Notes: a model not told the origin generated them from the sequence alone. Positions 18,387 through 27,184 are shown, counted from the stretch's first letter. The stretch: DNA of 64,000 bases from Megasphaera coli (GCF_900095855.1 NZ_FMIY01000002.1:425322-489321), one strand, 5' to 3'. Numbers and translations are program-made.

Positions 18387-19286
18387 GTGGTGAAAAAAAG
18401 ATTGATTACGGCATTTTTATTGATCGGTGCCATGTTTGTGGTAGCAGCCTGCGGTAACGGCGAAAAGTCGAAGGAAGGTGCCGGGAAGAGCGCGCAAATC
18501 GCTTTTAACGGTTCTTCCACGTTGGCACCGGTCGTTTCCAAAGTTGCGACCGATTTTACGGAAAAAAATGTAAAGTGGAATAAAGTCGATTCATCCCTTC
18601 CCGATGAAAATATTACGATTTATGTTTCTTCCGGCGGCTCCGGTGCGGGCATTAAAGCCGTTCTCGACAAGACTGCCGACTTCGGCCTTGTAGCGCGGGA
18701 AGTAAAGGACGGCGAAAAACAGAAGATTAAGGACTACAAGGAATATAAGGTCGGCATCGATGCTCTGACTATTGCGGTCAATCCGAATAACCCCATTACC
18801 AAGATTAAAGATAATTTGACGAGCGAACAGATTAAGAAGATTTTCTCCGGCGAATATAAGACGTGGAACGAAGTGGATCCGTCTTTACCGGCTAACGAAA
18901 TCGTCGTTGTAACACGTGATCTCGGCGGCGGTGCGCATGAAGTATTCCAGCAGAAAATTATGGGCGACACGAAGGTAACGGAAAAAGCCGTGCAGGCTCC
19001 GTCTATGGGCGCTCTCGTAGCGAAGATTATTGAAAATGAAAATGCCATCGGCTATGCGTCGTACGGAGTGTCCAAGCAAAACGAAGGCAAGCTTTTCCGG
19101 CTTAAAGTTGACGGCGTGGCGGCTGCACCCGATACGATTACGGACGGTTCCTATAAGATTCAGCGGCCTTTGCTCATCGTCGGCAGCGGCGAATTGAAGG
19201 CTATTCAGAAGGCATTTATGGATTATCTCCGTTCCGACGCGGGTATGGCTGTAATCGAAAATATGGGCTTTATCCCTGTTAAATAA
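18387..19286 (+). CDS. pstS: Phosphate ABC transporter substrate-binding lipoprotein
   Basis: A 299-residue periplasmic-type phosphate-binding lipoprotein. The N-terminus KKRLITAFLLIGAMFVVAAC is a lipoprotein signal peptide, with the lipobox cysteine at residue 22. The mature part has the PstS phosphate-loop features NGSSTLAPV, SSGGSGAGIKAV and GGGAHEVFQQ. The start is GTG 18387 (or the adjacent GTG 18390) after GAGGTG; the longer in-frame upstream extension lacks a ribosome site and would bury the signal peptide. First gene of pstSCAB; no phoU follows. Confidence 0.93.
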   Translation: MVKKRLITAFLLIGAMFVVAACGNGEKSKEGAGKSAQIAFNGSSTLAPVVSKVATDFTEKNVKWNKVDSSLPDENITIYVSSGGSGAGIKAVLDKTADFGLVAREVKDGEKQKIKDYKEYKVGIDALTIAVNPNNPITKIKDNLTSEQIKKIFSGEYKTWNEVDPSLPANEIVVVTRDLGGGAHEVFQQKIMGDTKVTEKAVQAPSMGALVAKIIENENAIGYASYGVSKQNEGKLFRLKVDGVAAAPDTITDGSYKIQRPLLIVGSGELKAIQKAFMDYLRSDAGMAVIENMGFIPVK

Positions 19287-19291
19287 GTCTC

Positions 19292-20158
19292 ATGAAAACC
19301 GGAGGAAGTATTATAAGAGGAGCCGTAACAGTGACGGCGCTGCTGACAATCGGCGTTTTCCTGTTCCTATTCCTCTTTATCGGTTATGAAGGAATGCCCG
19401 TCTTTTCCCTGACCGGCGGGTACACGTTTTTATTTACAACCGCCTGGAATCCGACGGCGGCACGCCCGGAGCTGGGAATCGGTACGATGATTGCCGGCAG
19501 CCTCTACGTTTCTTTTCTTGCCGTTCTCATGGCCTTGCCTTGCGGCGTGGGCTGCGCCGTGTATATCATCTTTTGCGCACCCCGACGGTGGCGGGAAATG
19601 CTCCTTTCTTTCATTGATTTAATTGCCGGTGTGCCTTCCGTTATTTTCGGCTTCATCGGCCTGACGACGGTGGTCAGGTTTATGGAACGAAGCCTGTCCG
19701 TGTCGACGGGCGAGTGCGTCCTTGCGGCGGCCGTCGTTTTGGCCGTTATGATTTTGCCCTTTATTGTCGCCAATTGTGCCGAATCCGTGTGCTCCGGCAG
19801 AGAACGCTATGAAGAGGCGTCTCTTGCTCTCGGCGTCGACAAATGGCACATGATTATGCATCTTTTGCCCCGTCATTTGAGGGAAGCGCTGACAGTTTCT
19901 CTTATCCTTTCTTTTGCCCGGGCCACGGGTGAAACCATGGCCGTCATGATGGTTATGGGAAATGCGGCCGTCATGCCGACACTTCTGGGTAAGGGCGAGT
20001 CCGTGCCGGCGCTCATCGCTTTGGAAATGGGCAGTGCCGAATACGGCAGTCCTCATTATCATGCCCTCTATGCGGCAGGTATGGTGCTCATGGCCGTGCT
20101 CATATTGTCAAACCTTCTTTTCTATTACATTAAAAGACGGGGAGGCGGAGAGCGGTGA
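19292..20158 (+). CDS. pstC: Phosphate ABC transporter permease PstC
   Basis: A 288-residue inner-membrane permease with about six membrane helices and the EAA loop EEASLALGVDKWHMIMHLLPRHL that contacts PstB. GFIGLTTVVRF and SFARATGETMAVMMVMGN are typical of PstC. It starts 5 bases after pstS and overlaps pstA by 4 bases (ATGA-like junction around GTGA), so translation is coupled. Works with PstA and PstB to import phosphate. Confidence 0.93.
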   Translation: MKTGGSIIRGAVTVTALLTIGVFLFLFLFIGYEGMPVFSLTGGYTFLFTTAWNPTAARPELGIGTMIAGSLYVSFLAVLMALPCGVGCAVYIIFCAPRRWREMLLSFIDLIAGVPSVIFGFIGLTTVVRFMERSLSVSTGECVLAAAVVLAVMILPFIVANCAESVCSGRERYEEASLALGVDKWHMIMHLLPRHLREALTVSLILSFARATGETMAVMMVMGNAAVMPTLLGKGESVPALIALEMGSAEYGSPHYHALYAAGMVLMAVLILSNLLFYYIKRRGGGER

Positions 20159-20970
20159 AGAGGGCGGGACTTATCTTTTTCGTCTATGTGACGGCTTTTC
20201 TCGTCCTTGCGGCGACGGCCTTTATTTTTGTGAAAATCCTTGCCGAAGGGATCCGGGTTATGACCTGGGACTTTATCTTCGAATTTCCCCAAGGTATGCC
20301 GCCCGGTACGGCCGGCGGCATTTTTCCGGCTATCGTCGGCTCGCTGCTGTCGGGCCTCGTCGCGGCGGTTGTGGCGTCCTTTACGGCCATTGCCCTTGCG
20401 GCGTGGCTGACTTTCTTCTGTATGAACAGGACGGTTTACAGGATTTGCCGTTTTTGCACGGAATGCGTATCGGGCATACCGTCTATCTTGCTCGGCCTTT
20501 TCGGGTACAGTTTTTTTCTCATGCATTTGGGCGTGCCCAAAAGCGTATTGACGGCGGGCCTGACCTTGGCGATTATGATCGTTCCCTTTATAGCCGTTCG
20601 GGCAGAGAAGATTTTTCGCGAATTTTCTGTCGCTCAAATCGAGGCGGCTGAAGCGCTGGGTGTATCAAAGGCCTATATTCTCGTGACGCTCATTATACGG
20701 AAGCAAGTGCGGCAGCTGGCTACGACCGTTGCTCTGGCAACGGCTTACGCCATGGGAGCGGCGGCACCGGTCATGTTTACGGGAGCCGTCCTGTACGCTC
20801 GTGAATTGCCGGGCCTTGCGGATCCTTTTATGTCCCTGCCGTATCACCTGTACATCCTCGTCAGCGAGGGCTATTCCTTAAACATGGCATACGGCACGGC
20901 CTTCGTCCTGCTTATTATGCTTCTGGGGATCAACATTCTGTGTCGCTTTGCCGGAAGATCGGGGAGGTAA
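20155..20970 (+). CDS. pstA: Phosphate ABC transporter permease PstA
   Basis: A 271-residue permease partner of PstC with six hydrophobic helices, the ISPSI-like segment CVSGIPSILLGLFGYSFF, and an EAA loop EAAEALGVSKAYILVTLIIR. Starts with GTG 20155, overlapping the pstC stop by 4 bases. Its end is two bases from pstB's ATG. The whole pstSCAB block is one operon; a Pho box was not clearly visible upstream of pstS. Confidence 0.92.
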   Translation: MKRAGLIFFVYVTAFLVLAATAFIFVKILAEGIRVMTWDFIFEFPQGMPPGTAGGIFPAIVGSLLSGLVAAVVASFTAIALAAWLTFFCMNRTVYRICRFCTECVSGIPSILLGLFGYSFFLMHLGVPKSVLTAGLTLAIMIVPFIAVRAEKIFREFSVAQIEAAEALGVSKAYILVTLIIRKQVRQLATTVALATAYAMGAAAPVMFTGAVLYARELPGLADPFMSLPYHLYILVSEGYSLNMAYGTAFVLLIMLLGINILCRFAGRSGR

Positions 20971-20972
20971 GG

Positions 20973-21716
20973 ATGGAACGCGAAATTTCTATACAAAATG
21001 TGTCCGTTTCAGCCGGTAAAAAAGATATTTTGCAGAAAGTGAATCTGGACATTTACAAGCATGCCGTTACGGCCGTTATCGGCATGTCCGGCTGCGGTAA
21101 GACGACACTCCTGCGGACACTTAACCGCATGCACGGTCCGGCCCTTCACTTGTCGTCCGGACAGATTCTTTTGGGCGGCTGCAATATATTCGGCATGCCC
21201 ATAGGCGACGTGCGCAAGCAAATAGGCCTCATTCAGCAGCAGCCGACGGTTTTCCCCTTTTCCGTCCGCAAGAATATGACGTACGCCCTGAATTATCACG
21301 GCATTACGGCCAAGGAAGAACAGGAGGAGCGCCTGGAAGAGGCCTTGAGGCAGGTCGGCCTTTATGAAGAAGTAAAGAACAGGCTGAGCGAAGGAGCGGC
21401 GGCTCTTTCGGGCGGCCAGCAGCAACGGCTTTGCATAGCCCGTGCCTTGACACTAAGGCCCAAGGTCCTGCTTCTCGACGAACCGTGTTCGGCCCTTGAT
21501 ATAAAGAACACGCTCATCGTGGAGCGTACGCTGAAAAAATTGAAAGAGAATTGCACCATAGTCATTGTGACACACAACCTGTCACAGGCAAAGCGCATTG
21601 CCGACTTCGCCGTCTACATGGAAGGCGGTACGGTCGTGGAAACGAAAGAAAGCGGTCAATTATTTTCACAGCCTGCAGATAAGCGTACGCGTGAGTATAT
21701 GAGCTATATACAATAG
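20973..21716 (+). CDS. pstB: Phosphate ABC transporter ATP-binding protein
   Basis: A 247-residue ABC ATPase. Walker A is IGMSGCGKTTLLRTLNRMH (the LNRM extension is typical of PstB), Q-loop IGLIQQQPTVFPFS, signature LSGGQQQRLCIARAL and Walker B VLLLDEPCSALD. ATG 20973 follows GGGGAGGTAAGG, the ribosome site overlapping the pstA stop. Last gene of the pst operon; 120 bases of apparently gene-free sequence follow before yedF. Confidence 0.93.
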   Translation: MEREISIQNVSVSAGKKDILQKVNLDIYKHAVTAVIGMSGCGKTTLLRTLNRMHGPALHLSSGQILLGGCNIFGMPIGDVRKQIGLIQQQPTVFPFSVRKNMTYALNYHGITAKEEQEERLEEALRQVGLYEEVKNRLSEGAAALSGGQQQRLCIARALTLRPKVLLLDEPCSALDIKNTLIVERTLKKLKENCTIVIVTHNLSQAKRIADFAVYMEGGTVVETKESGQLFSQPADKRTREYMSYIQ

Positions 21717-21836
21717 GCCGCGCCGGACGCAACTTTCGGTTCCTGTATGTTGAATATGCGCTCCAACGATTCTATAATAAATACGACGCCTTACAGACGT
21801 CCCTGATTTCACGAGTTACCTGAGGGGGAACAGAAA

Positions 21837-22427
21837 ATGTTTAAAGTAAATGCCGTAGGCTTGGCTTGCCCGTTGCCTGTCATTGAAACAAGAAAAGCCT
21901 TAAAGGATAACGACCGGGTTGAAACGACCGTAGATAATGAAATCGCAACGGAAAATTTACGTAAAATGGCCAATCAACTCGGTTTTACCTATGAATTGAA
22001 GAAGGAAAGCGAAAAACGCTTCGTCGTAACTATTACAAAGGCGGACAACGCTGAAAAAGCGGGGCAGCCCGAAGCGGCGACAAAAGACGGCGATGAATAT
22101 ATTGTCGTTATTGATTCCGTGACGATGGGAAACGGTGACGAACAATTCGGCGAGAATTTGATGAAAACATTTATTTACACCCTTACGGAACAGGACGTCT
22201 TGCCGAAACAGATTATTTTCTACAACGGCGGGGTTCCTCTCATCACGGAAGAATCGGAAGCTTTGACGGATTTGAAGAAACTTGCCGCTGCAGGAGTTAA
22301 GATTTACGGCTGCGGTGCGTGTTTGAATTTCTACGGCTTAACCGATAAAGTCGGAGTCGGTGAAATTACGAATATGTTTGCAATCGTGGAAATGATGCGT
22401 AAAGCCTATCGCATCATCAAGCCGTAA
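21837..22427 (+). CDS. yedF: YedF-type selenium-metabolism protein (TusA-like plus DsrE-like)
   Basis: A 196-residue two-domain protein of the sulfurtransferase-like selenium metabolism family YedF. Residues 1-70 are TusA-like with the sulfur/selenium-carrying cysteine in GLACPLPVIETRKAL. Residues ~85-196 form a DsrE/DsrF-like fold, with a second candidate cysteine pair in YGCGACLNFYGL. In many genomes this gene accompanies selD/selA, as here. A role as selenium carrier to selenophosphate synthesis is inferred from linkage. Its stop TAA overlaps the ATG of the next gene. Confidence 0.9.
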   Translation: MFKVNAVGLACPLPVIETRKALKDNDRVETTVDNEIATENLRKMANQLGFTYELKKESEKRFVVTITKADNAEKAGQPEAATKDGDEYIVVIDSVTMGNGDEQFGENLMKTFIYTLTEQDVLPKQIIFYNGGVPLITEESEALTDLKKLAAAGVKIYGCGACLNFYGLTDKVGVGEITNMFAIVEMMRKAYRIIKP

Positions 22428-22693
22428 TGGCCGAGACGGAACGGTACGGTGTAGCGCTCCTGCAATCGACGCGTGATGCCATGACCGTAGAAGAAGCGGC
22501 TAAAAAAGCGGGACTTGCGGTCCGAATTATACCGACACCGTCAAAAATTTATGCAAGCTGCGGCTTTTCGCTGAAATACGATCTTGGTGACGAGGCGTGT
22601 TTGGCGGACTTGCTGAATGAATTGGGACTTTCCGTCGACGGTTCTTACCATGCCGAACGGAAGGGCTTGTCCGTGTCTTATACGAAGATATAA
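22427..22693 (+). CDS. DUF3343 family protein, putative Se/S carrier
   Basis: An 88-residue small protein of the DUF3343 family (annotated in domain databases as putative Se/S carrier protein-like). It shows the family features: a start that binds substrate-like (YGVALLQSTRDAMTVEEAAKKAG) and a central ASCGFSLKYD with the conserved Cys-Gly. It overlaps yedF through TAATG and precedes selA, so the three are probably one selenium-handling operon. Biochemical function has not been shown for this family as far as I can state; the carrier role is inference. Confidence 0.82.
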   Translation: MAETERYGVALLQSTRDAMTVEEAAKKAGLAVRIIPTPSKIYASCGFSLKYDLGDEACLADLLNELGLSVDGSYHAERKGLSVSYTKI

Positions 22694-22733
22694 GTCGACA
22701 GCGCAGAAGAAGGAAGAAAGCAGGTGTGAATTC

Positions 22734-24137
22734 ATGGAAGAAACACAAAAAATATTGTCCCGCTTGCCGAAGGTCGATTTATTTTTAAGTCGGCCGTCCG
22801 TAAGCACCTTGGCCGAAACGTATTCGGCAGGTCTTGCAAAAGAAGCGGTACAATCCGTTTTGGCGGAGGTACGGCAAGCAATTCTCGCCGGTACGCGTGC
22901 GGACATACCGACGGACGGCGAATTGGAAAAAATGGTTTCCGAATACTTGAAAGAGCGGGAGACCTTTCATTTGCGCCGCCTTATCAACGCGACGGGAACG
23001 GTTTTGCATACGAATTTGGGACGCTCCATTTTAAGTAAAGCCGTCAGTCGTCACGTGGCGGCAGTTGCAACGAGTTATTCCAACTTGGAGTATGACTTGG
23101 AAGCGGGCGGCCGCGGTTCACGGTACAGCCATCTGACACGTATGTTGTGCAGGCTTACGGGGGCCGAAGACGTCCTTGTTGTCAACAACAACGCCGCAGC
23201 GGTCATGCTTGTCCTGAATACGCTTGTGCCGGGGAAGGAAGTCGTCATTTCCCGGGGCGAACTTGTGGAGATCGGCGGATTTTTCCGTATTCCCCAGGTT
23301 ATTGAGCACAGCGGCGGTATAATTCGTGAAGTCGGTACAACGAACAAGACCCACCTGGCCGATTACAAATCGGCCGTTACAGAGAATACGGGTGCTCTCA
23401 TGAAGGTGCACACCAGCAATTATCACATTATCGGCTTTACTCAGAGCGTAGGTACGGACGAACTGGCCGCTTTGGCGCATGCCGAAGGACTGCCGTTGAT
23501 CAATGATTTAGGCAGCGGCCTGCTCATTGATATGACCCGCTTCGGCCTTCCTTATGAACCGACCGTCAAGGAAGCCCTGCAGAACGGCTGCGACATTGTC
23601 ACCTTCAGCGGCGACAAACTTCTCGGCGGTCCGCAGGCGGGGATTATTGTCGGTAAGAAAGAATACATTCAGGCTATGAAAAAAAATCAGCTCCTCCGTG
23701 CCCTGCGCGTGGATAAAATGGTCATAGCCGCGTTGGAAGCGACGTTCCGTTCCTACCTCGACGAAGAATGGGCCGTCCGTGAAGTACCGGTTCTGCAAAT
23801 GCTGGCATTGACCAAGGAAGACTGTTACCGCAAGTGCGAGCAATTTATTGCGGCTCTTGAGGAAGAGCGCCTGCCCGTTACGGCGGAAATAGTCGAAGTG
23901 ACGGACATGGTCGGCGGCGGCTCCTATCCGGAGTATACCATGCCGAGCTATGCCGTGGCGCTTACCGTAAATGGCGTGGCGGCCGCGGAAATTGAGCGGC
24001 GCCTGCGCTTGATGGAAATTCCCGTCATCGCGCGCGTCCAGCATGATAAAGTATGTTTTGCCGTACGGACCATACAGGAAAATGAAGGGCTTATTATTTG
24101 CCGCAATTTGGAACGAATTTGTGCGGATCTGGCCTAA
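22734..24137 (+). CDS. selA: L-seryl-tRNA(Sec) selenium transferase
   Basis: A 467-residue PLP enzyme converting seryl-tRNA(Sec) to selenocysteyl-tRNA(Sec) with selenophosphate. Visible are RRLINATGTVLHTNLGRS, the YSNLEYDLEAGGRGSR segment, and FSGDKLLGGPQAG with the PLP lysine at residue 295, the same number as in Escherichia coli SelA. ATG 22734 follows AAGGAAG/CAGG; the longer in-frame upstream stretch runs into DUF3343. Grouped with yedF and DUF3343, 11-18 kb from selB and tRNA-Sec in the same window. Confidence 0.96.
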   Translation: MEETQKILSRLPKVDLFLSRPSVSTLAETYSAGLAKEAVQSVLAEVRQAILAGTRADIPTDGELEKMVSEYLKERETFHLRRLINATGTVLHTNLGRSILSKAVSRHVAAVATSYSNLEYDLEAGGRGSRYSHLTRMLCRLTGAEDVLVVNNNAAAVMLVLNTLVPGKEVVISRGELVEIGGFFRIPQVIEHSGGIIREVGTTNKTHLADYKSAVTENTGALMKVHTSNYHIIGFTQSVGTDELAALAHAEGLPLINDLGSGLLIDMTRFGLPYEPTVKEALQNGCDIVTFSGDKLLGGPQAGIIVGKKEYIQAMKKNQLLRALRVDKMVIAALEATFRSYLDEEWAVREVPVLQMLALTKEDCYRKCEQFIAALEEERLPVTAEIVEVTDMVGGGSYPEYTMPSYAVALTVNGVAAAEIERRLRLMEIPVIARVQHDKVCFAVRTIQENEGLIICRNLERICADLA

Positions 24138-24186
24138 AGAGCCATTCCTGCCGAGGCGCGCGTTTTACGTGAAGTGTAATACAGTC

Positions 24187-24224
24187 CGCAAAGGCCGCAA
24201 GGCTTTTGCGCGGCTGTTTATTTG
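24187..24224 (+). terminator. Possible selA terminator
   Basis: CAAAGGCC-GCAA-GGCTTTTG forms an 8 bp hairpin within a longer CCGC...GCGG stem followed by TGTTTATTT, about 50 bases past selA and just before the IS200-type element. Confidence 0.55.
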
Positions 24225-24290
24225 GCGCCGAACAGGCATGACTAAACCCCCAGTTTACTGGGGGAGCAAAAAATACTTATAGAAAAAGAA

Positions 24291-24354
24291 GGAACCTCCT
24301 GTGTTAGAATGATGATGGTCTGGCAACCACATCACATAACGGATAGGAGGTTCA
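24291..24354 (+). promoter_or_regulatory. Leader hairpin hiding the tnpA ribosome-binding site
   Basis: GAACCTCCT (24292-24300) is exactly complementary to AGGAGGTTC (24345-24353), which contains the Shine-Dalgarno for the ATG at 24361. Internal segments GATGATGGT and ACCACATC extend the stem. This is the arrangement known from IS200, where the transposase ribosome site is sequestered and translation is kept very low. Confidence 0.8.
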
Positions 24355-24360
24355 CTGTCA

Positions 24361-24825
24361 ATGAATGACGTACAAAGCTTATCACACAGTAAATGGAGAT
24401 GCAAATACCATATCGTATTTGCGCCCAAATATAGAAGACAAGCTATATATGGGACCATAAAGGTGGATATAGGAAAAATATTGCGGGAGTTGTGCACCCG
24501 GAAGCACGTAGAAATACTGGAAGCAGAATGTTGTCCGGATCATATCCACATGCTGGTGACAATACCACCACATCTAAGTGTATCCGGTTTCATGGGATAT
24601 CTAAAAAGTAAGAGCAGTTTAATGATATTTGATAAACATGCAAACTTAAAATATAAGTATGGCAATAGACATTTCTGGTGTCGGGGGTACTATGTGGACA
24701 CGGTAGGAAAATACGAAGGTGCGATAAAAACCTATATCCGACAACAACTGCAGGAAGATATAGCACAGGACACGTTGGATTTCAAAGAGTATGTAGACCC
24801 GTTTACGGGTAAGAAGAGTACATAA
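24361..24825 (+). CDS. tnpA: IS200/IS605-family Y1 transposase
   Basis: A 154-residue HUH transposase that moves single-stranded copies of the element. The HUH pair is in CCPDHIHMLVTIPP, and the nucleophilic tyrosine lies in RGYYVDTVG, followed by the helix KYEGAIKTYIRQQ. HSKWRCKYHIVFAPKYRR at the N-terminus is the usual family start. Full length and uninterrupted, so it may be active. Its ribosome site is sequestered in a leader hairpin. Confidence 0.95.
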   Translation: MNDVQSLSHSKWRCKYHIVFAPKYRRQAIYGTIKVDIGKILRELCTRKHVEILEAECCPDHIHMLVTIPPHLSVSGFMGYLKSKSSLMIFDKHANLKYKYGNRHFWCRGYYVDTVGKYEGAIKTYIRQQLQEDIAQDTLDFKEYVDPFTGKKST

Positions 24826-25018
24826 GTAGGCAAAGAAAGAGCCCCCGAGGAGGGGGCTACCAGTAACAGTGATGTGATTGCCGGATTTTATTCAGTGCAC
24901 CATTTGGTGCTACCACAAGAGATAGACCCTTATAGGGTCAGAGCAAACCACCAGTTCTACTGGTGGTTATGATTTTGACCGAAATCGGTCGTCTTTATAA
25001 AAAGGAGGAACTCTTCTT

Positions 25019-25135
25019 GTGCAGGATGAAGAGATAGCAGACGTGACGGACTATATTAATGAGAACGGCTGCGTGTATGAGCGTATCGTGCCATTGAAGA
25101 AACAAATCAATCCGCAGCGCGATAAATTCTGTTAA
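25019..25135 (+). CDS. Small unknown ORF (38 codons) after the IS200 element
   Basis: A GTG-initiated reading frame, MQDEEIADVTDYINENGC... to ...QRDKFC, ends with TAA. AAGGAGG lies 11 bases upstream, a good ribosome site at slightly long spacing. The composition is protein-like (acidic N-terminus, basic C-terminus, final residue Cys). I do not recognise it. It may be a small selenium- or proline-related gene, or the 3' remnant of a gene cut by the insertion; the hairpin GACCGA-AA-TCGGTC just before it could be a terminator. Conservation in relatives lacking the IS would settle it. Confidence 0.4.
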   Translation: MQDEEIADVTDYINENGCVYERIVPLKKQINPQRDKFC

Positions 25136-25173
25136 AAAAATAAAAAAAGCAGATTCATAATAGGGGTACTTGT

Positions 25174-25203
25174 TTACTCAAAACCATATATGTTATACTT
25201 TAA
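25174..25203 (+). promoter_or_regulatory. Possible sigma-A promoter for proS
   Basis: TTGTTT and TATACT are separated by 18 bases (TTGTTT at about 25169-25178, TATACT near 25195-25201), about 85 bases before the proS start. The leader has the hairpin-forming GTGATTTAATTCAC but no T-box elements. Confidence 0.45.
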
Positions 25204-25288
25204 TAAATTTAGTGATTTAATTCACGATTCTCTATAACTACTTTACATGGTTTTAGAGAAAGCACACCATAAACAGGAGGTCATGCGT

Positions 25289-27016
25289 ATGTTAGCGTCA
25301 CAATTATATTGCCCTACCTTGCGGGACGATCCTGCAGAAGCCGATGTTGTCAGTCATAAACTGATGTTGAAGGCCGGTATGATTCGCAAGAGTGCGGCAG
25401 GTTTGTATTCTTTCCTGCCCTTAGGGCGTCGGGTCGTACTTAAAATTGAAGCCATTGTACGCCGCGAAATGGATGGAGCAGGGGCGCAGGAGGTTATGAT
25501 GCCTATTGTACAGCCTGCGGAAATTTGGAAAGAAACGGGTCGCTGGGATGTATACGGACCGGAAATGTTCAAGCTTTCCGACCGCCACGACAACGAATAC
25601 TGTTTAGGGCCGACGCACGAAGAACTTATAACGACGCTCGTACGCAGTGAACTGCGTTCGTATAAGCAGCTTCCTGTCAACCTCTACCAGATGCAGAACA
25701 AGTATCGCGACGAAATTCGGCCGCGTTTCGGTCTCATGCGCAGCCGCGAATTTGTCATGAAGGATGCGTACACCTTTGATATCGACAAGGCGGGCATGAT
25801 CAAGAGCTATGAAAATATGTATAACGCATATTGCCGTGTCTTTGATGCATGCGGCCTTGACTATCGGCCCGTCCTGGCCGACTCCGGCCAAATCGGCGGT
25901 AATTACAGTCATGAATTTATGGCTCTTGCCGAGGCCGGCGAAGCGGACATCGTCACGTGTAATGAATGCGGTTTTGCAGCGAACGTGGAAAAAGCTGTGC
26001 CGAAAGCGCTCATAGGAAAAAAAGAAGAGCTGCGGGAAGCGGAATGTTTTGCTACACCGGCATGTGCGACCATACAGGACCTCGTCGAGGTGACGGGTAC
26101 GCCCGTTGAAAAGACGATTAAGGCCGTTGCCTTCGATATTGACGGCAAACTCGTTCTCGTCATGGTTCGCGGCGATCATGAAGTAAATGACGTAGCCGTA
26201 CAGAACCTTGTGGGGGGCAACGAAGTAACGCCGGCAACACCCGAACAGCTCCGTGCCCACGGTTTGGAACCGGGCTACATGAGTCCTTTGAATGCAGGAA
26301 AGCAGGGTGATGATTTCGTCATCCTGGCGGACGAAACGGTCATGCACATTTATAACGGCGTAACGGGAGCCAATAAACACGGCTACCATTATCGCAACGT
26401 AACGCCGTCACGTGACTTTACAAACGTTACGGTCGGTACGGTCCGACTCATTACGGAACACGATGAATGCCCCGAATGCGGCGGTCATGTTCAGTTGACA
26501 CAGGGAATTGAAGTGGGCCAGGTCTTCGGCTTGGGAACAAAATACTCCGAAGCGCTGCACGCAGGCTTCCTCGACAAAGACGGTCAATCCAGGCCCTTCT
26601 ACATGGGCTGCTACGGCATCGGCGTCACGCGCACCATGGCGGCGGCTATTGAACAGCTCCATGATGATAACGGCATTATATGGCCCGTCGCCATTGCGCC
26701 CTATGAAGCGGTCGTCCTACCGGTCAACGTGAAGGACGCCGAAATGGCGGCCGTTGCGGAAGGCATTTATAAAGAACTGCAGGCCGCAGGTGTCGATGCG
26801 ATTTTCGACGACAGGGAAGAGCGGGCAGGCGTTAAATTTAACGATGCCGATCTCATCGGTTACCCTGTACGTGTTACCGTCGGCAACACGGTAAAGGACA
26901 CGGGAGAAGTTGAAATTAAACTGCGCCGTTCCGGTGCGGAAGAACAGGTCACCGTTGCCGAGGCGGCAAAACGTGTTTGTGAAATCCTGACGGAATTACG
27001 CAATAAGAATATGTAA
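25289..27016 (+). CDS. proS: Prolyl-tRNA synthetase, bacterial type with editing domain
   Basis: A 575-residue class II synthetase charging tRNA-Pro. Motif 2 region RDEIRPRFGLMRSREFVMKD and motif 3 GCYGIGVTRTMAA are intact; residues ~220-400 hold the YbaK-like insertion domain that hydrolyses alanyl-tRNA-Pro. The C-terminal anticodon-binding domain follows. I start it at ATG 25289 (MLASQLYC), 8 bases after GGAGG; ATG 25283 would be too close. It has its own terminator yet directly precedes the D-proline reductase operon, so the two main consumers of proline are neighbours. Confidence 0.95.
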   Translation: MLASQLYCPTLRDDPAEADVVSHKLMLKAGMIRKSAAGLYSFLPLGRRVVLKIEAIVRREMDGAGAQEVMMPIVQPAEIWKETGRWDVYGPEMFKLSDRHDNEYCLGPTHEELITTLVRSELRSYKQLPVNLYQMQNKYRDEIRPRFGLMRSREFVMKDAYTFDIDKAGMIKSYENMYNAYCRVFDACGLDYRPVLADSGQIGGNYSHEFMALAEAGEADIVTCNECGFAANVEKAVPKALIGKKEELREAECFATPACATIQDLVEVTGTPVEKTIKAVAFDIDGKLVLVMVRGDHEVNDVAVQNLVGGNEVTPATPEQLRAHGLEPGYMSPLNAGKQGDDFVILADETVMHIYNGVTGANKHGYHYRNVTPSRDFTNVTVGTVRLITEHDECPECGGHVQLTQGIEVGQVFGLGTKYSEALHAGFLDKDGQSRPFYMGCYGIGVTRTMAAAIEQLHDDNGIIWPVAIAPYEAVVLPVNVKDAEMAAVAEGIYKELQAAGVDAIFDDREERAGVKFNDADLIGYPVRVTVGNTVKDTGEVEIKLRRSGAEEQVTVAEAAKRVCEILTELRNKNM

Positions 27017-27049
27017 GACGCAGTATATGCCTCATATATGTTGAGCGGA

Positions 27050-27074
27050 AGAGTCCCTTTCCGGGGCTCTTTTT
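27050..27074 (+). terminator. Terminator of proS
   Basis: AGAGTCCC-TTTCC-GGGGCTCT followed by TTTT is a clear intrinsic terminator isolating proS from the prd operon. Confidence 0.88.
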
Positions 27075-27184
27075 GTTTTGGATTACGGCAGGAAATTTAT
27101 TAAAAAAACTAATAAAGTGAAATGTATAACGAATATATATAAGGTTGCTTGTAAAATATGGTTTCATGTGATAATATCATAGGC

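Larger units (their letters stand above)
24240..24975 (+). mobile_element. IS200-type insertion sequence (single tnpA)
   Basis: About 735 bp containing one Y1 transposase gene, bounded by the subterminal palindromes this family recognises: left CCCCCAGTTTACTGGGGG near 24246-24263, right CCACCAGTTCTACTGGTGG near 24949-24967, which share a CAGTT-TACTGG core. No target duplication or inverted termini, as expected for IS200/IS605 elements. No tnpB is present. A further hairpin, GCCCCCGAGGAGGGGGC, follows the transposase gene. It lies between selA and a small downstream frame. Outer boundaries are approximate. Confidence 0.87.

Noticed and set aside
25136-25288. T-box leader upstream of proS
   Set aside because: No T-box sequence (TGGN-rich conserved block), no specifier loop and no terminator/antiterminator pair could be found.
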